Shown piece after piece: positions 44,822 to 58,400 of a stretch of DNA of 64,000 nt. The translations under genes were made by a program, and so were the position numbers. Position 1 is the first letter of the stretch. The number at the start of each line of letters is the position of its first letter. The notes under the pieces were generated by a model that searched no databases, was not told where the DNA came from, and saw nothing but the letters and a program-made list of their open reading frames with translations. This DNA is from Ptychodera flava (taxonomy: Eukaryota; Hemichordata; Enteropneusta; Ptychoderidae), in contig NC_091944.1 in assembly GCF_041260155.1 (NCBI RefSeq), forward strand, positions 22,431,877-22,495,876, in the 5' to 3' direction.

Positions 44822-45630
44822 GATGGTGAAACAGTTTTCACATGTGAATCATCAACACCAGCTATTACCATTGCATATATATATGTGGTTTTCACTGAAA
44901 AGAAAGAAAAAAAATCACACTGGGTTACTAAATTGCTGCCTCAACACATTCCAGCATTCTGTGTGCACACTACAAATGTGCTGTCAATATCTACACATTG
45001 TTCTGTCTATCTGACACTATCATTTTTGACGTGGATCATCATAGTATTGATGACAAGATCATAAATGCAGTGTTTTTTTTGAGGCTGGAGCCATTATGAC
45101 AGCCATTCAATAGCAATATCATACAAATATCAAAATTAATATCTGACTTTACAGTGCATATCACGCAGATATACAGCATGCCATCTCTATTGACAGAATT
45201 GAAGTTAGAAACTAAGCCGTTCCAAATCCTTGTCAGTGAATATATCATCAAAAGTATGGTGCTAGGATGTTTCTTTAATATAAGTCTATTGAAAGAAAAT
45301 TCTTTGTTTGCCATCCTTGGATTTTTGAAAAACCTACCAGCCAGCCAGGGAAAAAAACAAACATAGACAAAAAACACAAGTGTATTAACATGACCTCAAT
45401 TTTTAGTTTCTTTTAGAAAAATAATATCTTAATGTGTAATAGTGTTAACATTGTGTTTATTTTCTTAATTTTCTCTGAAAATCTACCAGCATAAGGATAG
45501 CAAACAAACAATTTTATTGACATTGCCTAACAATGAAAACAAAGCATTGATGGTGACAAGTAAAATACATAACATCTACATGATACGCTCAGAAACACTG
45601 CAAAAATTGTTCCTTTGTTTTGCATAAACC
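44822..45630. other. 5' flank of the mucin gene, no recognised feature
   Basis: Should contain the 5' UTR and promoter of the minus-strand mucin gene. No TATA box or further exon can be identified with confidence. Confidence 0.4.
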
Positions 45631-45728
45631 TTAACCTGTTCACACCCAGTTCCCTGTACCGGTTACAGGTCCACAGTCACCACTAATAACAATAGGTTTT
45701 GGCCAAACCATGGTTGTGAAAGGGTTAA
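45631..45728. mobile_element. 98-bp MITE bounded by TTAA (piggyBac-like)
   Basis: Starts ttaacctgttcaca and ends tgtgaaagggttaa, an imperfect inverted repeat of about 14 bp that includes TTAA at both ends. TTAA boundaries and TTAACCC-type termini are the signature of piggyBac-derived MITEs. Its interior has no coding sequence. Confidence 0.6.
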
Positions 45729-46109
45729 TCAACTCCTTTTAATTCAAAAGGGATTACAGTTCACAGTGACCAGACTGAAATTTAGTTGACGCTGTAGGTT
45801 TTTAATTTGAAAGAATGATTCAATTAAATGAATATTTACCACATACAACAGCTGGTGGTAGATTTTATGTGCTCAGTAAACTGATCTCATCAGCTACAGG
45901 TAGTGGCTAGTCAAAGCATTTATTCATTGCTTTTGATAATTGGTAGCAGTAGATGTCACAGCTAAAAGGCAATTAATTAGGGCTGACAGAATTTTCCATT
46001 TATGCATAATCCAAATTATTGGTATATAGATTTTGTCACATTTGCTCAGCTGTGCTCAAACATGCATATCTACTGGCACATGTGTGTAAATCATTACAAT
46101 TTTACATAC

Positions 46110-46255
46110 ATGTATCTTCAATCTGATTAAAATCAGATGTAGAGTTCGGCGACGTCTTTACTTACGCGGTATTCTCTTGCTGTCGCCTCTCAATACTGTG
46201 TAAGTTTAGATGTCGCAGTACTCTACGTCTGATTTTAATCAGATTGATGTATCTA
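46110..46255. mobile_element. Foldback MITE of about 145 bp
   Basis: Arms of about 48 bp flank a centre of about 45 bp. The left arm contains caatctgattaaaatcagat then gtagagt; the right arm contains actctacgtctgattttaat then cagattgatg. The inner tctgattaaaatcaga is itself palindromic. The target duplication is not clear. Confidence 0.7.
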
Positions 46256-46814
46256 AATTGTGACTCTGAGTGCAACTACAAGTGCTGTTTTTGATATTAA
46301 CAATTTCATACCGTAATACTGTTAACAGATACTATTATACCAGTATGATCTGGCCGGAATTTTTTGGCACTCAAGATACGCAGTATTTCATTGCAGTGCA
46401 TGAGATGTCTGGCATTCAAGTTGCCTAAGGGGTTAACTTATTAGCTTCACAGCTGGTGTTGCTGTGATATGGACAACAAGCAGCTAAGTCTATACCCCTG
46501 CCTGTTATTTGAAAAGTTTCAAATATAAATCCGAATTTAATAATCAACAAACCTGTTAATACACTGCAATATTTTACAAATATCATTCTGAAAATATCAT
46601 ACACGCCTTCATTTCCTCCATCTACCGGTAAGCTCAGCTGCATTGCAGAGTTACTGTGCATACTGGTCTAAATTTATAAAGAAATCTGATTGGTTTTAAC
46701 TTTAGTAGTACTGTTTCAAAGACCATGTGCATTTGTTCCTCAATGCCTTGTCATGTAGTACACTTAAACCGGCCACCAAAATAGGAATTACAGACTTACA
46801 GAAGCCCTGACATA

Positions 46815-47165
46815 TGGGGTTTAAGGTGGAACGCGCCTTGGGAACAGATATTCGAACTCTCAAACTTTGACAATTCTTTTCTGATATACCACTTGTGGGG
46901 GTTTATTTTAATGCTCTTGGTGTAAGAAAACCTTTCACCAGCTTAGTTTTTTGAAATTCGAAAATGTTATTCTCGCCATAGAATTAACACAGGATGGCGG
47001 CCATTTTGAATTTTTAAATATTAGTAAATCTTGGGTTGTTTCTTTCTCTCATACCAAAATTTGCATGTGATCCCCGATTTTAATTCTTGATGTTGAAAGA
47101 GAATGGTTGAAAGATTCCTTAAGGAAAGTTTGAGCAAAAACCTAAGTCTTTCACTTTCGAAGCGC
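46815..47165 (-). repeat. Dispersed repeat family A, copy 5 (well preserved)
   Basis: The reverse complement contains ttttgctcaaactttcctta, gcaaattttggtatgag, tttaaaaattcaaaatggcc, gccatcctgtgttaattcta, gctggtgaaaggttttctta, ccacaagtggtatatcagaa and the end gaatatctgttcccaaggcg. It defines the right end as aaggcgcgttccacctta. Confidence 0.8.
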
Positions 47166-48372
47166 ATACTAACAAGATTATTCTGACAGAAACACCACAA
47201 GGAGCAGTTAATTTCAAATGCTTGCTACACGTCTTTTGTTCATGTTTGCTGTGTGTCATGTGTAGTGGTACCATACCGGTATTTAATAACATCTGCTGCA
47301 TGTGCAGGGTCAATGGTAAAGATAATTAAGTGGGATTATACTTTGCACAGCTGTGCTTGCTATCCAAGGTTACTGGAAATACTGTTGACTATTTTTTATC
47401 AGAAAAACAAAGCTTAAAAACGTATAAAAAAACAAAGAAACAAATAAGTTAATAAATGACTAAATAGATAAATAAATATATAAAAATGACACTGAAGAGA
47501 TGGAAATGAAACTTAATAGATTTATAGCCATTTATGGCCTCTTTTCTTGTCCATATACAAATTGTACAGTATTACAAAATATGGTAAAATCACTGATATG
47601 ACACTGTAGCATTTAGTGATGTTTACACATACTGGTTCACTGACAATATGGTATTTCAAAATATGGTGAAAAAACAATTCAACACAATTCTTTGAAAACT
47701 GTCATGCATTGGTCAATGAAATGCAAATTCATGGTACAGTACACTCTAAAGAGTCTAGTTCAATGTAAATTTGCATCTCCTTTTCAGAAAGAAAGATATG
47801 TACTGATTGGTTGTTTTTTCTGTACTTGTAAAGTCAGTCTGCCTTGTTTGCCCATCTCTGCCAACAGAGGGTGCCCTTTCACTCAGACCCCCCTAAACAA
47901 CCCTCTTGTGATCTTTCTATAAAATGCATAAACTGTTGTATGCTTGTAGAGTACTACATGTCACACAATAACTGATGCCTTGCAAACATATTCACCCAAT
48001 GGCCGCGCTTCAAATTGCCACTGAATTTTGGTAAATTGTCAAAATTTTCTAAAATGGACTGACTTGCTTTGTAATTTTGGACTAATGGCCCATCAAAAAA
48101 CAAGTGAAAAATGTCAATATGACAAAACTCACATGTCCTAACAATGCTTGGGATTTTAGGACAAACAGAAATGGGAATTATGAAAATGTAAGGGTCATAT
48201 GTAAATGTCATACGATTTTGAAAATCCTCAAAATGACTTATACAAGAACGATAAAAATGGTACTTTGTTACTACCAAAGATGTCAAAGAATACAATTATG
48301 AAAATAATTGCTGATTGCAGCAATAAACACACGTATAAAAAGAAAATTTCATTCGGCAGTAGCAAATGTCAT

Positions 48373-48553
48373 GCATTTGGTGCTGTATTAGTAACAGACC
48401 TACAATTGTGCATTTGGTGTTATATCTAGTAAAAGACCAATAATTGCACATTTGGTGCTATATTAGTAACAGACCTACAATTGTGCATTTGGTGTTATAT
48501 CTAGTAAAAGACCAATAATTGCACATTTGGTGCTATATATTTAGTACCAGACC
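48373..48553. repeat. Composite tandem repeat, about 75-bp unit made of two 37-38-bp subunits
   Basis: gcatttggtgctgtattagt and gcatttggtgttatatctag subunits alternate through about 2.4 composite copies. The two full composites are nearly identical, so the higher-order unit was duplicated recently. Confidence 0.85.
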
Positions 48554-51239
48554 TACGATCATGATCACCATCATTGTGAGGTCCATCATGATGGTGGTTT
48601 TCACTAGAATCATTTGCATGTCAGTAATACAAATAAATGAACAGTGAGAAAGATATACAGTCAGTTCCTGAAAAATGATATCATTCGAAACCGTTGATAA
48701 CTGCTAACTATCTATTGGAAATCTGATTGATAATCACCAGGTTACCAAATATAAATTTATGGAATTTATTATCAATTTTCAATACAAATGTGCTCACGTG
48801 TTGTACATGTCTGCTATCACACAGACTGACAAGTTTTACCTGAAACCAAGCATTATTCGGATGTAATGTAATTTTCACTTCACTATGGCAAATTTCATGA
48901 ATGCAAAGAATTGTTTTAGTCCTGTGATTTTGCAAAGATAAAATATTCAAAATGGCCTGGATCCAATGTACCACACAATACCGGTATGTTTACAGCTCAT
49001 GTGTGAACTTGTGATGGTAATCAGAGTACCGGTATAGAGTTCTCCTAAAATAACGGTTAAAAACAGCAATTTTTTGTTTCAGAAAGAAGTCTGTTCAGGC
49101 GTGAAGGTCTGTTGTATTGGTAGGTGTTAACAGACAAGCAACCTCCAGAGCTTTTACAGTTGCTCGTTGACTTATATGTACAATGGATAAAATATATTTG
49201 GTGTGTCTCGTGTAAGCTAATTGACATGTGCAATCTGCAATGTAGGCCAATGGATTTGCTGCATGCATGAATAATGATCAATTATCTAACAATGCTCATG
49301 GATATACTTTGCACAGATGAATATTTAATGTAGAAAATTGAATTGTAGATGACAATCTGGTATTAAATTTTTAGCTCGGAGATGGGGAAACTTGGTTTTT
49401 AAACTATGCAAACATACACTACATCAAAGTCATATCTAATTTTAATACCAGAAAATTTATATAGTATACAAATTCTCCTATATACCATGTGGCACCATTT
49501 TTAGGACTCTTTCTACTGGAATACTAAAATTTACTCACATTGCCTCTACATTACACCATCTTTGCAATATAAGCTGTTTCAATATCGACAGGTCCATCTC
49601 TTACTGACCAATTAATTTATTGATCAGAACAAATTCAAGTGAGAACTGCAATTTGACCATCAGTGTCATCCCTGCATGTTAGAACTATTCGGTTAATTAT
49701 TTCATGAGAGTGACCTAAATAAGAGATTTTACTGCAATTGGAAGGTGAACCGAGGCAGATCACTCAGCTCATCAAATTGCATTATTTAAAGTAAGCATAA
49801 ATTATGCATTTGTAATTTGGAGATTTATATATGAGATTTATATCTGTATATTGGAGGCAATATTTTGGAGTGAACCTTTAAAGATATTGTCCCAACGGTC
49901 AAATTCAACCGTATGTCTCTTGTATACCTTAACAAGTGGGCACACATCTTGTGGTGTTCAGAATTAATAACATGGTGTACATGTATCTTCAGTGAGATAT
50001 TATAATTATGAAAATAATGTGAAAGGACGCTACCACAGAGGATTTACATACTGTGGCTACGACATTTGGAATCATAGAATTGCAAGTCCTGTACACATTT
50101 ACGGTGCATAGTACTGATATGTTTTGAGAAGTTTTCTAATTGGAAAAAGCACGACTACATGTATTACAATTGAAATTTTAATTGGCTATTAGTATTACTA
50201 AAATAAAGACTGAAGATGATCTTGAATGTTTTTGTGGTGCTTGTCAATTGATCTGTGAGTTAATGAGGCTCTCCTAATTGATTGAAATCTAACTGAATGC
50301 TGGGATACAGTATTCACCTGTATGGCTTTCGATGAGAAATACAATGTCAGGGTCCTCATTTAGACTGTTGTATGACTGTGAAGCCCCCAATGCAGAGATA
50401 TCCCAGCCTGCCACTCCCAGGGGCCCATTAGCCTATCAATCCCCGTCTTTTTCATGCTAGATTGAATTCTGGATGTCGGAATGCTCAGGAAACCAGATAT
50501 CTTTGCAAACGGTTATGGTGAATTAACTTGCGAGCCTGTCTGGCAATGATGAATAGATGGTTTTACAAAATGTTGTTCGCTTTTCTTGTGCAGCTTAAAC
50601 TCGCATGATGCCCTGTTGATCATTTGTCAAAAAAATTACCAATGAGGTTTTTACTGAAAAAACACGCATCAGCTGGAATAAAATTAGAAATTACCGGTAT
50701 ATGATTGTCAGTTTACATGTAGTCATATCCATAAGGCCTCTGTCTTCTTACAGGTAGATTTGGAGTTCAAGCAGAGATCTATACATATAAATATTTCTAA
50801 TGTGAGTCTGGAATCATCATGAAGAATGTGTACATGTACCTTTACAGTACCCACTATTTCACCCGTTTCTTTCTCAAATGGTTCAACCTTGCTACAGAAC
50901 AAGTCATCGTTGATGACACAGTCCCCGCTTGTCCATTTTGTTATAATCTTTGGTGTCTAGGTAGCTGTGGTCTAGGTAGCTGTGGAATGACAATGATGCA
51001 ACGGGTGCATTAGGCCTGTGACTTGCATAATAAAGTAATCTGAGGAACGTTCAATAAATGACTCATCTCTGCCGGTAATGACCACTCAAGGAACTTTTGA
51101 TTACATCACACATAACGATGCCCTTACTGCCTCCAGTGTAATGATGGCACATACTATACACATGGTTTGGTGGAATTTTCAAAATGGTATGGGATCAGGT
51201 ATGTTGTTGTAATCAGCCATTTCGGATAATAGAATGAAA

Positions 51240-52680
51240 CAAATTAATGTGCACAAGAATGCAGCCATAGTATTTTATCTTTGTATCACGTTTGAACAAA
51301 ATCAGTCCATCGAGGGACAGCGACCTATGTTTATGTTTTAAAGACATAATAAAATCACACCGAAATTGAAATCAAATGGCTGTCTATTGACCATATGGAT
51401 CATAGCACACAATTAGTAGACATGCATATGTATGCCATAGTACTTTATCTTTGTACCAAGTCTCAACAACATTGGTTAAGGAATATTTGCATATGATTAA
51501 GCCTCAAAGACATGAAAAAATCCAAAAATGACCATCTGGCAGCGATATTGGAAAAAATGACAATCTGGCAGCCATATTGGAACATGTCACGAAGTAAATT
51601 GACATATATGTATGCCATAGTGCTTGATCTTTGTGCCAAGTTTGGACAAAATGGGTGTAATGACCTTTGAATTACGCTTCAAAGACATGCAAAATTCCAA
51701 CAAAATAGCAGTTCTGCAGCCATATTGGATCCTATAACAAGGTTAATTGATACATGCATATGTATGCCATAGTGCTTTGCCTTTGTGCAAAGTTTGAACA
51801 AAATCAGTTCAAGGATCGATGTTTGAGTTATGGTTCAAAGACATGAAAAAATCGCAAAAAAATGGCCGCCTCACGCCTATATTAGATCGTATAGCAATAT
51901 AATTTGACATGCATATGTAGGCCATAGTGTTATGCCTTTGTGCCAAGTTTGAACAGAATCGGTTCAAGGATGTTTGAGTTATGGTTCAAAGACATGAAAA
52001 AATCGCAAACAAAATGGCCACCTCGCGGCCATGTTGGATCGTATCGCTTAATAATTTGACATGCACATGTAGGCCATAGTGTTATGCCTTTGTGCCAAGT
52101 TTGAACAGAATCGGTTCAAGGATGTCTGAGTTATGGTCCAAAGACATGAAAAATCGCAACAAAATGGCCGCCTCGCGCCCGTATTGGATCGTATCGCGAA
52201 ATAATTTGACAAGGATATGAAAGCTATAGTGTTATGCCTTTGTGCCAAGTTTGAACAGAATCTGCTCAAGAATGTCTGAGTTATGGTCTAAAGACATGAA
52301 AAATCGCAACAAAATGGCCGCCTCGCGACCATATTGGATCGTATCACAAAATAAATTGACGTGAATCTGTAGGTCATAGTGCTATGCCTTTGTGCCAAGT
52401 TTGAACAGAATCTGCTCAAGGATGTCTGAGTTATGGTCCAAAGACATGAAAAATCGCAACAAAATGGCCGCCTCGCGACCATATTGGATCGTATCACAAA
52501 ATAAATCGACGTGCATCTGTAGGTCATAGTGCTATGCCTTTGTGCCAAGTTTGAACGAAATTGGTTTAGCAGTGTCTGAGAAACTGTTGATGACGGACGG
52601 ACGGACGGACGGACGGACGGACGGACGCACAGACGGGACCCAATCTATAAGTCCCCGCCGGACTTCGTCCGCGGGGACTA
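51240..52680 (+). mobile_element. Helentron/pearl-like element: nine repeats of about 154 bp, (ACGG)n tract and terminal hairpin
   Basis: A box like gccatagtgttatgcctttg recurs near 51262, 51434, 51610, 51763, 51920, 52071, 52225, 52370 and 52521, so the period is about 150-175 bp. Each unit also carries ccaagtttgaacagaatc, gacatgaaaaaatcgcaa and aaaatggccgcctcgc. The array ends in (ACGG)n at about 52592-52635 and a GC-rich hairpin at 52650-52679 (agtccccgccgga / tccgcggggact, loop cttcg). Tandem cores of about 160 bp followed by an ACGG microsatellite match pearl elements of bivalves, interpreted as non-autonomous Helentrons. Repeats nearer the hairpin are more alike. The left end is not defined. 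Confidence 0.72.
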
Positions 52681-55089
52681 AAAACCATTTGGATTGAAAC
52701 AACATTTGATGCCGAGGTTAGTAACACATAATGTTGCTGACTTTAAAGCCCAGGACTTGCAGCTCAGAAACATTGCCTCATCAGTGTTCGCTCATTGCAT
52801 GAGCCGTGGCCAAAATCAAAATGGATGAATGAATGAATGGACGGATGATATGGGCAACTTACTTTGCTGCTCCAAAGTCATTGCCGGTACAGCGCATGGT
52901 GGACTTGACTGCTAATTGTTTGTTAGTACTTATTTTTCTAGGGCAAAGACCAACTTGGTTGCTATGGTGATAAGCCATGAATACAAGAAAGCAATATGAA
53001 ATGAGGTCAGGATGCTGCAATATACACCATCTGGCCACTTCTCACATGACCCAGGATGACCTCACATTTCAAAGTTCACTTGTCCCTCATAGTCTACCTG
53101 TGCATGAAAAAAAAAAATTGCACTTCAACCAAACTGGACGACAGCACGACACAATAAACCATTCAAGCACTCTGTTATACAGATCCAGTAAGCCAGAATG
53201 TAATTGTTGACATACCCTGGTAACTGTGCAGGAATTCAGAAAAAAGTCAAACTATGTCAGTCCTGAAGAACCTGGAGACCTCTTGTGACATGTACATACC
53301 TCGTATTAAGCACCAACACGTATGTCATGTATCACAAAGCAAAAATAGCAAATAATGTTGCTTATCTTGTGAAACTGCCTGTCACAATAATTCAGTTTTT
53401 TCTTTGATATAATAAATCTTTTAACATTTATGACAGTTGTATTACATCAAATCTACAAGAATATGTGTATCCCGCTGTTCAATTTATCAACCAACCTAGC
53501 AAATCCTACACTCAGTGACCACACTCAACTGAGTTTCATGATCAAATTATCATGAATTAATTACACACAAGATTACTGTGTCTTGGGTGTAGTTCTGTGA
53601 TCAATATGTGATTGCAAGTTTAGTGCAGTGCAGATATATGTAGGGAAATGATGGAGATTTCTTGTGCGTTTTGAATTTAATTTCACAGCTGATAAAGGTA
53701 CCTGTGCTTTGTGGAAGGTAAAAATAATCTCTCCTGCACGTTTTTTTAGAACTTTCCATGAAGCAAGGTAAAATCAATCACGATTCACAGTAAGACTTTC
53801 ACAACCTAATAGAATAATATTTTCCCACCAAGTGGACTTGATAAATTTTGCTGACATACTTCTGTAATAACATGCAACTTCCTCTGCTGTCAGAATGCCC
53901 CATCGTTATCGTCATTGCATTTACAAATTAAAGTCAAGGAAAACTTTTGCCACGATCAATAAAATAGACATCAAATCAGGTCCAATAATCGTTATCATAA
54001 AAAGAATGCATATTTGAGACTGATAATAATCCAGTGCATTTGGGTAGTATTGTCCTAGTCTTGTTTGCCTGAAAGCAGATAAGTATGCAGTGAGAGTACG
54101 CTATCTTACTGATTGTGATATTTGAAGTACAATCCATCTCCATAGTTTTCATCAGCCTACATGTACCAGCATGAGAAGTGACATACTGGGTATGTTGTCA
54201 ATCTGTAGAGTGAGGTCTCTTTGGTTTTATCAGATTTTTCTATAAAAATTTCAATTTTCTTAATGAATTTTCTGCAACAATGCATAAACCATGAGTTTTG
54301 CACACTACTCATCTATGAAGAGGTATATTGTATAAAAACCTTTGCAGCCTGGATTTTTAAAAAATCTCTGTAGATATAGATCCATTTATGTAGCCTATAT
54401 GCTCTGAACTGGGCCCTTTTGCCCTTTGACCTTAATCAACAAAACTCATATATTGAAGAGGGAAAATTCATAAAAGTTAGAAGATCAACTGGAATTTACA
54501 TGAAAGTATTGTTCAAAAATTTGCATGAAAAGCTGAAAATCATCATTGGCTATTGTGTGTATATCTACTCTGGAAAAAACTATGTGACAACTGGAAGTGG
54601 TTGAACAGCGTTTTGAACAAGCTGGCTAAAAGTTAAAAGCTATCAAGGTCTAGACAAATCATCCGTTTATCTTTCTTGTTGGTGCACTCATACATGTAGG
54701 TATGTCATTAACGAATGAGGTTATTTTGTTCCTAGATAGCAAAGTTAATCAGTATATATTAAATTGATAATTATGTACAATTGCAACTGTTTTCTAAGAT
54801 ATTGCATGCAAGTTATCTTTTTGACAAGGTTGTGACATGTAGTTGCAGGCACATGATAATTTTGACCCTAAATGACCCTATTGAGAGAGAGCCTATTGGT
54901 TATTGCAACCACCTGTTTGATTCACTATAAGTGACTCAGTTTCACAGGACTTAAAGAATGATGGTATGGTCTGCCTGACTGACTTTGTTCTGTATGCCCG
55001 ATTTTCTGATGCATTTATCTGTTAATACAATGTATATTAATACTTTTTTCCCGACACTTCCTTTATAATGTATGCACTTTTGAAACAAT

Positions 55090-55445
55090 ATTTCAGATGT
55101 TCAAATTTTTACAATACTTTTTTGGTCTGCTTGTGTGGATTCATTTTTAAAGCCTGCAGGAATAAATATATAAATAAATAAACATAAATAAATAAACAAA
55201 AACAAACAAACAAATAAATAAATAAGGCTTTTACTTTCTTGTTTCTACGAAAATCATAAATAAAATTTTCCCCTTGTGTTAACACAGGGTTAAGCAACCA
55301 TTTGAATTTTAAATATCAGTTTAATTTACCTTATTTGTTTCTCTGCTCCTAAACTTTGCATGATTCTATTCTTGATTTCAAAAAAGAATGGTTCCAAAGT
55401 TTCCTTCTGGAAAATTTGAGCAAAACTATATATAAAGCTTTATGT
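55090..55445 (-). repeat. Dispersed repeat family A, copy 6, with an inserted (AAAT/AAAC)n tract
   Basis: The reverse complement shows ttttgctcaaattttccaga, ttcaaaatttaaatggttgc-like and ctgtgttaacacaagggg blocks matching the other copies. The part near 55160-55227 is replaced by an (AAATA/AAACA)n tract, which interrupts the family sequence. Confidence 0.65.
55160..55227. repeat. (AAAT/AAAC)n tract
   Basis: An A-rich tetranucleotide tract with aaat and aaac units, inside the family A copy at 55090-55445. Confidence 0.9.
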
Positions 55446-58400
55446 TTTGAGCTACAGATCATCTTACAATGCAGTCTGATAAAAATGAAACTTAAAAAAA
55501 AAATATCAATTTCAGTGGAATTTAAAAATTACGTAAGTTTTATCATTATTCTTGTACTAAATATATACTTAATAAATCTGCACGGAGAAAATATACCAAC
55601 CATATTTTTTTCCCTGTATAAATGTTAAACTGTTATTGACTCATAGCAAAGTAACTACCGGCAACTGTAATTTTCAATATTATTCTACATGGTTAAATAT
55701 AACTGCCTGAAACCTTTCATTACATTGTGTAAATAATACAGTGAATCAAAAAATGAGCTGTACACATTTTCAAATTTTGATCATACATTCTCACAAAAGT
55801 TTAAAGATTATTAATATCACATAGAAACCATCAGCGTTGTTGTTCTCCTTCTAAAGACATTTATGAGTGAAAATCTATCCACATGTGACTGTCAATGCAA
55901 TTTTTAAATTCAGTGACTACATTTACAAAGCTGTGATAATAATTAATTGTGTCATGATTTCACCACTATCCTAAAAGGTGGAAGGTGATTTTTCTACTAT
56001 TATTACGGTAAAAGATACAAAAAAGGCAATTATATTGCACTATAATAAATTTTGGCCAGCAATGTTTACAGGCACCAGATTTTCAATAATATTGCAAGAG
56101 TATAAGCACAAATCACAGACATTATTTCTATTTTTTGTAAAGTTTTTCCTCATTCTTATGAAAACAGGTATTTCTACTTTCCTGAAGTTCATTCTTGTCG
56201 TGAAAAGCGAAGTCATCAAAAATTAGATATTTTATGCATCCTGCATATCCATATTGGGGAATCCAGAATATTTGCAGAAGTTGTTATAAAAAATACTGAA
56301 CTGTTGAGAAGGAGCTGTTGAAAGGAACTTGGATACAAATATGCTTATGCTACTTCAAGTCAGATTTTTTTTACAATTATTTGCCTTTCAGGGAGAACTT
56401 TTTTGCTAGATTACACAAATTATTGAAGATTGCACGACACTAACTTTCTAGTACAGGTCAGTGAAGGTCGATGTAATATGAATATGCAAATGTTCTGCAA
56501 TTTACATAAAATGACCCCTCAGCAACATGGCGAATATTTCAACTGTCAAATATAACTGGAAATACTGTGCAACTTTAAAAGTCCTGTGACAACTTTTCTA
56601 TTCAGGATATGATTTTTCTTCAAAACATTTCCACCAATGTATCCAATGTACCAAAACAAAGAAACGATTCCAAGTCTGAGTGAAATTTGTTGAGTTATAC
56701 TCTCGCTGAATATCAAAGAAATTGGATCAGTAGTTCTTGAGTGTTTGATGTTAGACTATTTTCATATTTTTCAAAGCTTATGTGCATATTTGTTGGACCA
56801 GCATCAATTTGAACAAAATTCCCATATTTAATCCACCATGTCTTGTCATACCAAATACTAGTTAGTTGATTTAGGCTGCAGTATTTAAGATTGAGCAGTG
56901 GACGGACAAAAATACATACTGGTATACACAGACAGAAACAAATTAATCCAAAAGAATGCTTTACAGTATATACCTGAACAGGAGCTAAACATGAGATTAT
57001 CAATTGGATATTGGTGTGTCTTAATATAATTTGCAACGTAATCAAGTTAACACATTGCATAGAAGACTGTTTTCAGTGAGTCATATCTACATATTGTCCA
57101 TTCTGAAATTATGTGACAAATCACTCAGCATACAAGTATTTCTGTCACTATAAACTGTCCACCCCTTTTGTCCTCATTCAAGGTTCCACTTTGCCACAGA
57201 AAACAATAGGGATGAACCACTATTTGGTGGCCAAAGGCTTCAGCCGGATGCCAACTGAAAAGCATTATCATGAACAAATTCTTCGAGGACAAAGACAAAT
57301 GGAAGGTTACCGAGAAACCAAACTTTTTATCAGTGATAAATCATTATCAATGATAAATTATTGAACACGTTTTCTTTCAAAACTACCGATATTGTCAGGA
57401 AACAATTGATAATTAATCATATTGAATATTCTGCCATGCCATTCTGTAAGTTCATATTGTTTGTACTTTGACATTAAAATGATCCTAATATTGAAATTCC
57501 ATTATGAGAATATTTTTCTTGAAAACACTGAGGATGGGAGCAGCAGAACTGGATAGTAATGTTACTGTGTGGCCTTGTAATAATGGGGCTATTTCACTCC
57601 GTGTCATGGAAGTAATTTTTTGATGATCAAAGCATCAAGAAGCAATTCCGATAACAGAGATTCAGATGAGTGCTGTCGTCTGCATCTGTGAAATTGTCCA
57701 TTAAAATCAGCCTGACTTTGTCACATCAAGGAATGAGGCTGACGACAAAGAAAGAGACACAAGTACACTCATAATGGGGTATCATTTCCCACGACAGCAA
57801 CTCTACATACTGGTATACTGATAAAAAAAAATTGATCGGGCAGTACACTTCAAAGTATTGACCAGCAACTTTCATCTGGATTGCCAAATTTACAATCAAA
57901 CCAACAAATAAAACAGACTCCATGAAAACAGAACATTTCTAGAAAAAAAATTGTCTGCAAAAACGATACTTGCAATCTGTAAATTGTTTTACCCTTGCCA
58001 GGTTTATACTCACCAAATCCTTGCCTTTTGGTATTTATCTGTAAACACCCCCTTATGCAAGCAACCTTTCTTTATTCCGTTGACTGTTAACACTAGCAGA
58101 TACAACCCTCCTCTAGTAAATACTATGATGACAGGCTGTCACACTTGTCTCCGTATAGAAGTGATTTCATTTTGTTTGACAGATACACGTACTACACTCA
58201 GAACCTCAAAAGATCTGACTTCAGATCTGCCAACATGGTAGTGAACAGCTTCCAAAAATATTTTTTTCTCTAGTAGCAAAGGTGAATTCCAATCGCATAG
58301 GGATATCCAAATGAGCAGGTGAAGCTCATTAAAAATAATTACCGTATACGTTCAAAAATATGGGATTTCAAAAATGAATCATTACATGGTGATATTTTCA

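Larger units (their letters stand above)
45729..51239. other. Gene-poor interval with MITE and repeat copies
   Basis: No supportable gene on either strand. Separately listed contents are a foldback MITE (46110-46255), a family A copy (46815-47165) and the composite tandem repeat (48373-48553). A 15-bp direct repeat, gtctaggtagctgtg, occurs twice near 50955-50985. The site taccggta recurs unusually often across this interval. Confidence 0.5.

Noticed and set aside
48373..48553. Tandem array considered as a CRISPR-like repeat
   Set aside because: There are no unique spacers of constant length, and the context is an animal genome; it is a simple composite tandem repeat.
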